In this document: positions 24,582 through 33,700 of the stretch, one piece after another
How the letters are laid out: the number at the start of each line of letters is the position of its first letter
How positions within the stretch are numbered: position 1 is the stretch's first letter
Assembly: GCF_042682685.1 (NCBI RefSeq)
Contig: NZ_JBHUHX010000003.1
Coordinates: 33,551 to 97,550 of the forward strand
Reading direction: 5' to 3'
Length of the DNA: 64,000 nt
Origin: Imhoffiella fuscus
GTDB taxonomy: Bacteria > Pseudomonadota > Gammaproteobacteria > Chromatiales > Chromatiaceae
Notes under the pieces: model-generated
Databases searched by the model: none
The model's input: the letters and a program-made list of their open reading frames with translations, nothing else
What the model was told of the DNA's origin: nothing
Translations under genes and position numbers: made by a program

Positions 24582-26909
24582 CTATTCGTCCACCAGCCTG
24601 ACGGTATTCACGTCGGGCAGCAGGGACAGGTCCATGCGGTAGGTGGATCCGTAGGAGGGGACGCCGAGCTCGGCCTCGGTCAGGCTCCAGTCGTCCGGCA
24701 GGCTCCAGAACGCCTTGAAGGTGGAGAGGAATTTCTCGGAAAGCCCGAAGCTGGTCGCGAACATGTGCCGCACCTGCAGTGAGGCGTGCTTGGTGAGGAT
24801 GCGTTCGCGCTCCTCCTTCATCCAGTCGCGGGTCGGCATCGAGCGCGCCAGCCGTTCCTGACGTATCGCCTTGCGCCGCTGTTCGGTCTGGGCCGCATCG
24901 ACGGTCCAGATTCCGCTCGCGTCCTGGTCGATCACCGCGCCGTAGACCTTGCGGGCATATTCCGGCAGCAGGCTTCCCTGATTGAGATCCTGGGCGATCG
25001 CCTCCGGGTCGCGGTCGAGTGGGTCGCCGAAGCCCGGACCGCCGCGCAGATAGTTCAGATAGAGGTCGTAGTTGGCGTAGCAGTCCTCGGTGGTCATGCA
25101 CTGCTGGTCGCGCTTGATCCTGGCCGTGGCGTCGATGTGGTGCTCGTAGTCCGGCCGGTCCGGGTTGGTGTCGGCGCCGAGCGGGAGCGAGTCGCCGATC
25201 GCGATGCGCTCCTTCAGCCCGGTGTCGTGCGCCTCGAAGCGGTAGCCGGTCGCCGAGGGGTAGCCGCCCATCAGACCCCAGTCCGAGTTCATGAAGCCGT
25301 TGCCCATGAAGAACATGGTCCAGTCCTGCGCCTTCCAGACCATGCGCAGGGTCTCGAAGCCGCAGCCGCCGCGGTACTTGCCGTAGCCCCCGGAGTTGCA
25401 CTTGACGTTGCGTCCGAGATAGAGGAGCGGCTCGGCCATCTCCCAGATCTCGATGTCCCCCATGTCGCCCTCCGGGTTCCAGATGGCGGCGGCGTGGTTC
25501 AGTCCGTCCTTGATGGCGCTGGCGCCGGTGCCGCAGGAGCTGGCCTCGAAGCTGTTGACCGCGTGGATCTCGCCGTCCTGGTTGATCCCGCCGCCCTGCA
25601 GCCAGTTCGAGGTGTTGGCGTTGCCGGCGTTGACCTCCTCCAGATAGCCGCGCGCGAAGTAGGCCTGCGAGAGCCCGCGCCACATGGCGCTCCAGCCCGA
25701 GACCAGGAAGTGCCAGGCATAGGCATGCCCGGTGCGGCGGTCGTCCGGGTTCATCCAGGTGCCCTTGGGCAAGCGGAACTCGGTGCCATAGTAGGCGCCG
25801 TCGTTGATGCGCTGGGTCGGCACCAGGGTCTGGGTCATCATCACCCAGATGCCGCTGGTGAAGGCGACCTGGTTGGCGTTGTAGCTGTGCCAGCCCCAGC
25901 GGCTCGCGCCCTCGAAGTCCAGCCGCCAGGAACCGTCGCCACGGATCTCCATCTCGACCGGCGAGTGCATGATGGTATCGAGCTTGGCGAAGGCCGAGGG
26001 GGTCTGAACGTCGGGGTGGTTGTAGGGCACGTCGACGAAGGCGACCTTGCGGTACTTGCCCGGCAGGGTCATCGCCTTGAGCCGGGTCTGGAGCCCGCGA
26101 CGCCCCTCCTCGATCACCTCGAAGGCGAACCGCTCGTAGGCGTCGGCCCCTTCCTCGGCGATCACCTCCTCGACCAGATCGCGGATCATGTGGCAGCCGG
26201 CGATGCGGGTGCGCTCGTCGAGAATCCAGTACTTGGGCGTGCGCACCGAGCGCTGCGACTCGTGCACCCAATCCTTCAGCAGGCGATCCTTGACCCCGGT
26301 CTTGCGGCAGGTCACCTGGTAGCCGTCGCCGAAACGCTGTACCTGGCCGGTCGACATGGAGCCGGGCGTGACCGCCCCCGTGTCGATGACGTGGGTGACG
26401 CCGCCGACCCAGCCGACCAGCTTTTCGCCGGAGAAGATGGGCACGATGGTCATGATGTCGCAGGGATGCACGTTGCCGATCGAGCAGTCGTTATTGGTGA
26501 ACATGTCACCGGGCTCGATGCCGGGATTGGTCTCCCAGTCGTTCTCGATCATGTATTTGATCGCCGCGCCCATGGTGCCGACGTGGATGATGATGCCGGT
26601 CGAGGTCAGCACGCAGTCGCCCGCGGCATTGTAGAGGGTGAAGCAGAGTTCCCCCTCCTGCTCGACGATCGGGCTGGCCGCGATCTTCTTCGCGGTCTCG
26701 CGGGCATGGACCAGGCCGCCGCGCAGCTTGGAGAAGATCTTCTCATAGCGGATCGGGTCGGCCTCACGCAGCTCCAGGTGCTCGAGACCGTTGTAATGGC
26801 CGTTCGCCTTGGTGCGCGCGAGAATCCCGTCGCGGAATTGCTTGAGCGTCTGGCCGTTGCCGAGCAGGCCCTGGCTGTTGTCGAGTGCGATCTTGGCGGG
26901 TTGATTCAT
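24582..26909 (-). CDS. acxB: Acetone carboxylase alpha subunit (hydantoinase B/HyuB family)
   Basis: 775 residues, matching the largest subunit of the Xanthobacter enzyme. HyuB-family sequence features include GIIIHVGTMGAAIKYMI, GDMFTNNDCSIGNVHPCDI, GGVTHVIDTGAVTPGS and GGYGKYRGGCGFE. This subunit carries the metal-dependent carboxylation site. The same frame stays open to 28484 across acxA, but the conserved start MNQPAKIALDNSQG and the ribosome site GAGGAG place the true start at 26909. It is 11 bases after acxA, so the two are co-translated. Confidence 0.95.
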   Translation of the reverse strand: MNQPAKIALDNSQGLLGNGQTLKQFRDGILARTKANGHYNGLEHLELREADPIRYEKIFSKLRGGLVHARETAKKIAASPIVEQEGELCFTLYNAAGDCVLTSTGIIIHVGTMGAAIKYMIENDWETNPGIEPGDMFTNNDCSIGNVHPCDIMTIVPIFSGEKLVGWVGGVTHVIDTGAVTPGSMSTGQVQRFGDGYQVTCRKTGVKDRLLKDWVHESQRSVRTPKYWILDERTRIAGCHMIRDLVEEVIAEEGADAYERFAFEVIEEGRRGLQTRLKAMTLPGKYRKVAFVDVPYNHPDVQTPSAFAKLDTIMHSPVEMEIRGDGSWRLDFEGASRWGWHSYNANQVAFTSGIWVMMTQTLVPTQRINDGAYYGTEFRLPKGTWMNPDDRRTGHAYAWHFLVSGWSAMWRGLSQAYFARGYLEEVNAGNANTSNWLQGGGINQDGEIHAVNSFEASSCGTGASAIKDGLNHAAAIWNPEGDMGDIEIWEMAEPLLYLGRNVKCNSGGYGKYRGGCGFETLRMVWKAQDWTMFFMGNGFMNSDWGLMGGYPSATGYRFEAHDTGLKERIAIGDSLPLGADTNPDRPDYEHHIDATARIKRDQQCMTTEDCYANYDLYLNYLRGGPGFGDPLDRDPEAIAQDLNQGSLLPEYARKVYGAVIDQDASGIWTVDAAQTEQRRKAIRQERLARSMPTRDWMKEERERILTKHASLQVRHMFATSFGLSEKFLSTFKAFWSLPDDWSLTEAELGVPSYGSTYRMDLSLLPDVNTVRLVDE

Positions 26910-26920
26910 GGTGGGACTCC

Positions 26921-29068
26921 TCATTTGACTTCGCGCAGGTGGAACAGCCGGTGCTTGTCGATCAGGGTCTCGAAGCCGTCCGGTACGACGAAGGTCGTGG
27001 CGTCCGATTCGATGATCGCCGGACCGCGCACACGGTTGCCCGGCAGGAGCGATTCCATCTTCCAGACGGTTGCGTCGATCCATGTCTTGTGGCGGTAGAA
27101 GGGACGGGAGCCGATTCGGGCGGCCGCCGGGGGGATGGGTCCGGCCTCCTCGTCCTCCGGCAGCGTCGGCTTCTGGGTCGCGACCAGTCCGCGCATGATC
27201 GCCCCGGTGACGCTGAAGCCCAGCTCGGGCGAGCGCGCGGAGCTTGCATAGACGCGGGCGTAGGTGTCCTCGAAGGCGTCGACGATGCGGTCCCAGTCCT
27301 CGGCGGTATCGGCGTTGCCGACCGGGGAGTCGATCTCCAGGTCGTTGAGCTGCCCCATGTACTGCATGCGGTAGCCGGGGCGCAGGATGATGTCCTGGGG
27401 CTCGAAGCCGTTGATGACGAACTCCTCGACGACCTTTTCGGCCAGTTCGTTCCAGGCGGCCTGAAGCGTCGCGCAGGCGGCGGTCTTGTCCGCATCCGCC
27501 GCGAGCTGCGGCAGCGCCACGTCCACGCTCTTGTCGTAGCGGTACTCGAAGTCGGCGCAGGCGCAGCCGAAGGCCGAGAAGCCGGCCGCCCAGGCGGGCA
27601 CGATGACGTCCTTGAAGCCGACGCCCTCGGTGTAGCCGTAGGTATGCACCGGTCCCGCCCCGCCATAGGAGAAGCAGACGAAGTCGGTCGCGCTGTAGCC
27701 CTTGGCGCTGATGTTGGCGCGCAGATACTCGCGCAGTTGCAGGTCGAGCAGCTCGATGACCCCGGCCGCGGCATCCTCCACCGAGAGCCCCATGGGGTCG
27801 GCGATCTGCGCCTGGATGTGATCCCGTGCGCGCTGTACGTCGAGCTGGATGGCACCGCCGAGGAAGTTCTCCGGGTTCAGGTAGCCCAGCACGACGTGGC
27901 AGTCCGTGACCGAGACGGTGTCGAGCCCGCTGTCGGGCCAGCAGGTGCCGACGCGATAGCCGGCGCTGTCCGGACCGAGCTTGATGGCTCCGCTGTAGGG
28001 GTCCAGACGCACGAAGCTGCCGGCGCCCGCGCCGACCGAGTCCATGGCCACCAGGGGCAGCGAGAGCACCAGCCGGGCCATGTCCGGATCGGAGGCGATG
28101 GCGAAATTGCCCTTGGTGATGAGCGCCATGTCGAACGAGGTGCCGCCGATGTCGGAGCAGGCGATGTTCTCGTAGCCGAGGGCCTCGCCCAGCAGCTTGG
28201 AGCCGATGACGCCGCCGATGGGGCCCGACACGATGGTGCGCGCCAGCTCCTTCGCCTTCCAGCTGATGGTGCCGCCGTGGGTCGCCATCACCCGCAGATC
28301 GAACTTGGCGCCGTGCTTGCGGAAGCGCTCGCTGACCTTCTTCAGCGTCTGCCGCGAGGGCTCCGCCGCATAGGCCTCCAGGATGGTGGTGTTCATCCGG
28401 TGGCTCTCCTTGCGCTGCGGGTAGTAGTCCACCGAGGCGAACACCGGGATGTCCACGCCCAGGCGCACCAGCTCCTCGCGGCACAGGTCGCGGGCACGCA
28501 GCTCGCTCGTCTCGTTCTTGTGGGATTGCAGAAAACAGATGGCGATGGCCTTGGCCCCGGCCTCCACCAGCTCGCGGGTCGCCTGGCGGACCTCGTCCTC
28601 GCGCAAGGGGATGACGATCTCGCCCTGAACGTCCGTACGCTCCGTCACCCCGCGCGTGCGCGACAGAGGCACCAGCGGCTCGTCATAGCGGTGGGTGTTG
28701 AGATGGAGACGGTCTTCCAGCGCGTAGCCGAGATAGCTCTGGATCGCCCGCCCCATCGAGTGGACCTGCTCGAATCCGCGATTGACGATCAGACCGACCT
28801 CGAGCCCCTTGCGCTGGACCACCCGGTTCAGCATCGCCGTGCCGGAATAGACGCAGGTCACCAGCTCCGGGTAGACCGCGTCGACGTCCCGCTCCCAGTG
28901 TGCGAGCGCGTCCTGGGACGATTCCAGGATCGCGAAGGACTCGTCATCCGGGTTGCTTTGCGCCTTGCCGACGACGAAACGTCCGTCGCCGCGCACGAAG
29001 AAGGTGTCGGTCATCGTGCCCCCGGCATCGATGCCCATCACCTCGACTCTATGGTTGGGTGCTTGCAC
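26921..29068 (-). CDS. acxA: Acetone carboxylase beta subunit (hydantoinase A/HyuA family)
   Basis: 715 residues. The HyuA-type actin-like ATPase fold shows VMGIDAGGTMTDTFFV (about 11-26), ATHGGTISWKAKELA, SDIGGTSFDMALI and CFSYGGAGPVHTYGYTEGVG. It is expected to phosphorylate the substrates. The start is GTG at 29068, with GGAGGAA about seven bases upstream; the frame opens at 29113 but that start has no ribosome site. It is the first gene of acxABC and lies 91 bases from a sigma-54 promoter. Confidence 0.94.
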   Translation of the reverse strand: MQAPNHRVEVMGIDAGGTMTDTFFVRGDGRFVVGKAQSNPDDESFAILESSQDALAHWERDVDAVYPELVTCVYSGTAMLNRVVQRKGLEVGLIVNRGFEQVHSMGRAIQSYLGYALEDRLHLNTHRYDEPLVPLSRTRGVTERTDVQGEIVIPLREDEVRQATRELVEAGAKAIAICFLQSHKNETSELRARDLCREELVRLGVDIPVFASVDYYPQRKESHRMNTTILEAYAAEPSRQTLKKVSERFRKHGAKFDLRVMATHGGTISWKAKELARTIVSGPIGGVIGSKLLGEALGYENIACSDIGGTSFDMALITKGNFAIASDPDMARLVLSLPLVAMDSVGAGAGSFVRLDPYSGAIKLGPDSAGYRVGTCWPDSGLDTVSVTDCHVVLGYLNPENFLGGAIQLDVQRARDHIQAQIADPMGLSVEDAAAGVIELLDLQLREYLRANISAKGYSATDFVCFSYGGAGPVHTYGYTEGVGFKDVIVPAWAAGFSAFGCACADFEYRYDKSVDVALPQLAADADKTAACATLQAAWNELAEKVVEEFVINGFEPQDIILRPGYRMQYMGQLNDLEIDSPVGNADTAEDWDRIVDAFEDTYARVYASSARSPELGFSVTGAIMRGLVATQKPTLPEDEEAGPIPPAAARIGSRPFYRHKTWIDATVWKMESLLPGNRVRGPAIIESDATTFVVPDGFETLIDKHRLFHLREVK

Positions 29069-29158
29069 TCTGGTTCCTCCTCGAATGTGTCGTGGCGGAC
29101 TGACTCTGAGCATCCGCTGTGTGCAGGCCGAGCGTAGTGCCGTGCCTGACGTTCTATA

Positions 29159-29173
29159 ACAAGCGCCGTGCCA
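29159..29173 (-). promoter_or_regulatory. Sigma-54 promoter of acxABC
   Basis: On the minus strand TGGCAC-GGCGC-TTGT matches the consensus TGGCAC-N5-TTGC in nine of ten positions, with exact spacing. Transcription would begin near 29147, leaving a leader of about 80 bases before the acxA GTG. The presence of a GAFTGA-type activator gene in the same locus supports function. Confidence 0.8.
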
Positions 29174-29250
29174 GACGTGTTTTTTCTATTTAAGGTTTTG
29201 AAAAATAATTGTTTTTCACCTTCGGTGACTGAGTAATCGAGGACGAAGGT

Positions 29251-29276
29251 GTCCGGCGATCGGACGTTCGCGTCCG
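29251..29276. promoter_or_regulatory. Overlapping inverted repeats, candidate activator (AcxR) enhancer site
   Basis: GTCCG-gcgat-CGGAC (29251-29265) overlaps CGGACG-ttcg-CGTCCG (29261-29276). They lie roughly 105-130 bases upstream of the predicted acx start point, the usual distance for enhancers of sigma-54 activators. The rest of 29069-29646 (578 bases) shows no gene. It includes an AT-rich patch (29180-29220) and must also contain the promoter of the HD-GYP gene. Confidence 0.45.
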
Positions 29277-29646
29277 CAGCATGGCGTGGACCCGGACGTC
29301 GTCTGTGGCCGGTCCGGGCGTGCGATCTTCGAGGCAGGATCGGTGAGGGGTTCGGTTCGACAGACCGGTCAAGGGAGGGGGAGGCGACCCTCGGCGAGCC
29401 GAAGGTATCGAACTGTCTGTAGCGCACTGGAGATTTCGAGACGATGGCTCATCTCGGGAATGACCGTCCGCTCGTTACGCGCTCTTCAGTCGTCAACGAT
29501 CGTCCGTTGGGATCGGTATGGAATGTCGGTTATGGAATAACATAAGTCTGCGAGCGTTTTATGCGACTGCAATTCACATCATGCGCTGTCTGCGGATTCG
29601 CGGCGTGCGGTCTGAATCTCCTGAAATTCCTCAGCGCTGGGGGGCG

Positions 29647-30687
29647 ATGATCTTGGACACTTCGCGGGACCAGACGGTTCTCGTGGTTGATGACGAGCCG
29701 GCGAACATCGACCTACTCGTCAGCATCCTGAAGAGCGGTTACGTGGTGAAGGCGGCAACACGGGGAGATAAGGTCCTTGAGATCGCACGCTCGGGTAGAC
29801 CGCCCGATCTCATCCTGCTCGACATCACGATGCCTGGGATGGATGGCTACGAGGTGTGTCGTCTGCTCAAGGAGGACTTCACCACGCGGCATATTCCGGT
29901 CATCTTTGTCACTGCCCGGATCGGCGTCGATGACGAGATCCATGGATTCGATCTCGGTGCGGTCGACTACATCAGCAAGCCGATCAGTCCCCCCATCGTC
30001 CTTGCGCGTGTGCGCGCGCAGCTTGCGCTGCACGATCAGAACCGTGCCCTCGAACAAAGGGTGAGAGAACGTACCGCTCAGCTTCACGAGACCCGTCTGC
30101 GCATCATTCGCCAGCTCGGGCGGGCCGCAGAGTACAAGGACAACGAGACCGGGCTGCACGTAGTCCGCATGAGCCACTATTCGCATATCCTGGGCGCCGC
30201 CATCGGTATGAGCGAGCGACAGTCAGACCTGCTGTTGAACGCCGCCCCCATGCACGATATCGGCAAGATCGGCATCCCGGACAGTATCCTGCGCAAGCGG
30301 GGCAAATTGACCGCCGAGGAGTGGGTGATCATGCGTCGACACTGCCAGATCGGTGCCGAAATCCTCGGCGACTCTGGCGACTCGGAGCTTCTCGAAATGG
30401 CGCGTGTCGTCGCCTTGACCCATCACGAGAAATGGGACGGCTCGGGCTATCCGGCCGGACTGGCCGGGGAGGACATCCCGCGCGTAGGGCGCATCGTCGC
30501 GATCGCCGACGTTTTCGATGCACTGACCTCCGTGCGTCCCTACAAGGCGGCTTGGTCGGTCGAGGATTCGATCGATCAGTTGCGGCGCGACTCCGGAAGA
30601 CATTTCGATCCGGTGCTGGTCGCACGCTTCCTCGATGTCATGCCCGAGATCCTCGCCATCAAAGAGCAGTATGCCGAACAGGACTGA
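29647..30687 (+). CDS. Response regulator with HD-GYP domain (c-di-GMP phosphodiesterase)
   Basis: 346 residues from the ATG at 29647, preceded by GGGGGG; an open frame from 29518 adds unsupported sequence. Receiver domain 1-125: VVDDEPANID, phospho-Asp in LILLDITMPGMDGYE, and Lys in YISKPI. A coiled-coil linker follows (about 130-155). The HD-GYP domain (about 160-340) has HVVRMSHYS, MHDIGKIGIPD, LTHHEKWDGSGYPAGL and IADVFDALTS, including the HD and GYP signatures. It should hydrolyse c-di-GMP in response to a kinase. It converges with the large hybrid kinase gene, a plausible partner. Confidence 0.9.
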   Translation: MILDTSRDQTVLVVDDEPANIDLLVSILKSGYVVKAATRGDKVLEIARSGRPPDLILLDITMPGMDGYEVCRLLKEDFTTRHIPVIFVTARIGVDDEIHGFDLGAVDYISKPISPPIVLARVRAQLALHDQNRALEQRVRERTAQLHETRLRIIRQLGRAAEYKDNETGLHVVRMSHYSHILGAAIGMSERQSDLLLNAAPMHDIGKIGIPDSILRKRGKLTAEEWVIMRRHCQIGAEILGDSGDSELLEMARVVALTHHEKWDGSGYPAGLAGEDIPRVGRIVAIADVFDALTSVRPYKAAWSVEDSIDQLRRDSGRHFDPVLVARFLDVMPEILAIKEQYAEQD

Positions 30688-30705
30688 CCCGTGCCGTCGT
30701 TCGGT

Positions 30706-30727
30706 TTCAAGCGCCCAAGCGCTTGAA
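30706..30727. terminator. Hairpin between convergent HD-GYP and hybrid kinase genes
   Basis: TTCAAGCGC (30706-30714) pairs perfectly with GCGCTTGAA (30719-30727) around a 4-base loop. A second imperfect stem (GTCGGGCC with GGCCCTGAC) follows at about 30732-30754. The position between stops at 30687 and 30762 suggests a bidirectional terminator, though there is no T-run. Confidence 0.55.
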
Positions 30728-30761
30728 CATGTCGGGCCATTCTTGGCCCTGACGGAAAACG

Positions 30762-33700
30762 CTATGAATCGGCGTTTCCCTGTCCATCGATCGATTGCTC
30801 CAATCGAGTCAAGGCCGCCAAGGCCGTTTCGAAGTCATATTTCTCGATCGCGTCCACGATCGATCGGAGATGCTCCGAATGCGCGGTTTCGGATAGGAGT
30901 GGATCCAGCGCGTCGATCAGCTCGGCGGCATCGGTGTCGTTGTCATTCACAAGGGTCTTCAGCCTTGCGAGGAGGGGGGCGAGCGCGGCGCGATCGATGG
31001 CCCGCGAGCCATCTTTGATAGAGGGAGCGAGGCTCGCGAGCCCAGCCAGCACTGGGGTCAGGGCCGCGAGTGTGTCGGTGAACCGCCGGTCGATGGTCTC
31101 GACATCCTGGCTGTTCGCGCAGGCGAGCTCCAATGCATGTGCCGCCACCTGGACGTCGTGGGCCCCGATCGTTCCGGCGAGACCCTTGAGGGTTTGCGCC
31201 AAAAGGGTCGTGCCCTCGGCATCGTTCGCTTGGCGCGCCGCCTCGAACTGCTCTGCGAATCCCCGCTGCCGCTCATAGAACCGGACCAGAAGCTGGCGGT
31301 AGAGTGCCGCTCGCTCTTGGGTATGTTCGAGACCGGCGGTTGGATCGATCCCCGGCAGATCCGGGATCTCGAACCTGGAGATCGGTCGTGCCTCGGGAGA
31401 GACCGCGAGCGGGCGTGCGGGCACGATCCATTTGGCCAGGGTGGCAAAGAACGCTCTTACATCGATGGGTTTGGCGATATGGTCGTTCATTCCTGCGGCG
31501 ATCACCCGCTCACGCTCGCCGGCCATGACGTTGGCGGTGATCGCCAAGATCGGCAAGTCCCTGAAACGCGGTTGCGCGCGTATCGCGCGGGTCGCGGTAT
31601 AGCCGTCCATCACCGGCATCTGAAGGTCCATCAGCACGCCGTCGAAGGGCTCTCGGGCGAGCCAGTCAAGCGCCTCTTCACCGTTGTCGGCGATCTCCAC
31701 GGAGAGACCATTACTGTACAGCAGCGCTCGCAACAGCTCCTGATTGACGTCGTTGTCCTCGACGATCAGCACCTTGGCGCCGCTCAGTTTGGCCAGGTCG
31801 TCAGCCGTGGCGCTCCGGTTCCGAGCGGTGGAACGCTCGCTGATCGCGGTGCTTCTAAGGGATTGCATGATGGCGTCGAGCAAGCTCGATGGCGTGACGG
31901 GCTTGGTCAGAAAACCACTGATGCCGACGTCCTTGGCGGCGTTCATCGCCTCCTCCCGTCCGTAGGCGGTGACCATGATCAGGGTCGGCAGCGGACCCGG
32001 GTCCATGTTTTCGAGGATGGCGCGCGCCGTGGCGATACCGTCGATCTTGGGCATCTTCCAGTCGAGCAGCACGAGACCGTAGGGATCGTCTCCGGCCGCG
32101 TGCAAGCACGCCAAGGCCGCCTCTCCGCTATCGGCCTCGTCCACCCGTGGACCCATGGCCTCCAACATGGTGGAGAGGGAGTGCCGGGCCGTGGCATTGT
32201 CGTCGACGACGAGCACCCGCAGCGTCGCGAGTGCGCCTGCGTCCTTCTGCGGCCGGCTCGCCGCAGCCCGCTGTTTGCCTAGCTGCACGGTGAAATGGAA
32301 GGTGCTGCCGACCTCGTGCGTGCTCTCGACCCAGATCTCCCCGCCCATGCGCTCGGTCAGATGCTTGGAGATGGACAGCCCCAGCCCGGTGCCGCCGAAT
32401 CGACGTGTGGTCGACGTGTCCGCTTGGCTGAAGGCGCGAAACAAGGAACGCTGTTGTTCGGGGGTCAGGCCAATACCGGTGTCTCGAACGAAAAAATGCA
32501 GCCGGCATTGGCTCCTATCCTGTTCGAGCACCTCGGCCCCGATGACGATCTCACCGCGCTGGGTGAATTTGACCGCGTTGTTGCCGAGGTTGATCAGAAT
32601 CTGTCCCAGACGCAGCGGATCGCCGATCAGGGCGAGGGGTAGGTCTTGCGGCAGGTCGAAGACGAGTTCGAGACCTTTCTCATCGGCCTTGAGGCCGACG
32701 ACCGTGGCCAAGGTGCCGAGGATGTCCTCCAGGTTGAAGTCGATGCGCTCGATGGCGAGCTTGCCGGCCTCGATCTTGGAGACGTCGAGGATATCGTTGA
32801 TGATGCCGAGCAGCGCATCGGCCGCGTGGCTCACCTTCTCGATATAGTTGCGCTGCCGGCGGTCGAGCTCGGTCTGCAAGGCCAGATGGGTCATGCCGAT
32901 GATGGCGTTCATCGGTGTGCGGATCTCATGACTCATGTTGGCCAGGAACTCCGACTTGGCCCGGTTGCCGGCCTCCGCTTCGCTTTTGGCGGCCTTTAGC
33001 ACCTGCTCGATGCGTTTGCGTTCGGCGATCTCGGTCTGGAGCTCGATGGTGCGCTCGGCAACGCGGTTTTCGAGCCCCGCGTTCAGGGCTTGGATCTCTG
33101 TCTCCGCGCGTTTTCGCTCGGTGACGTCCTGGCCGGTTGCGAGCAGCCCGATCACGGCTCCGTCGGGTCCTGCGAGCGCCTTGTCGTGCCACTCGATCAG
33201 CCGTTCCTCACCGTCACGTGTCTGAATGGCGTTCAGCGCGCCGCAGGTGGACGTTCCGTGCAGCGCCGCGCCGAACCGGTTGCGGGCGGAGTCGCGCTCG
33301 CGCTCCGGCAAGAGCGTCTCGAACCAGGAACAGCCCTTCAGCTCGGCCAGCCTGTAACCGCACAACTCTTCCATGTAGTGATTGAAGCGAACGATCCGTC
33401 CCTCTGGGTCGAGCAAGACGACGATGGCCTGAATGGTGTCGATCAGGGTGTTGGAGAGATCCCGCTCCTCGGCAAGCGCCTCCCGATCGCGGCGGGCCTC
33501 GGTGATGTCGCGCGCGATGCCGAGCACGCCGATGATCTGCCCTTCGGCGTCATACATCGGGGTCTTGATCGTCTCGACCAGCTCTTCGTGACCGTCGTCG
33601 GCGAAGGTCAGTCGCTCCTCGTTCACGCAGGGGCGACCGGCCTCTATCGCCTTGAGGTCGTTGGCGCGGAAGAAGTCCGCTTGCTCCTCGGGCATGAAAT

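Noticed and set aside
26910..28484. N-terminal extension of acxB through the acxA region
   Set aside because: The frame stays open by composition only. The conserved acxB start and a GAGGAG ribosome site fix the start at 26909.
24786..29137. Long open frames antisense to the acetone carboxylase genes
   Set aside because: The complementary strand encodes complete, recognisable HyuA and HyuB family subunits with good ribosome sites.
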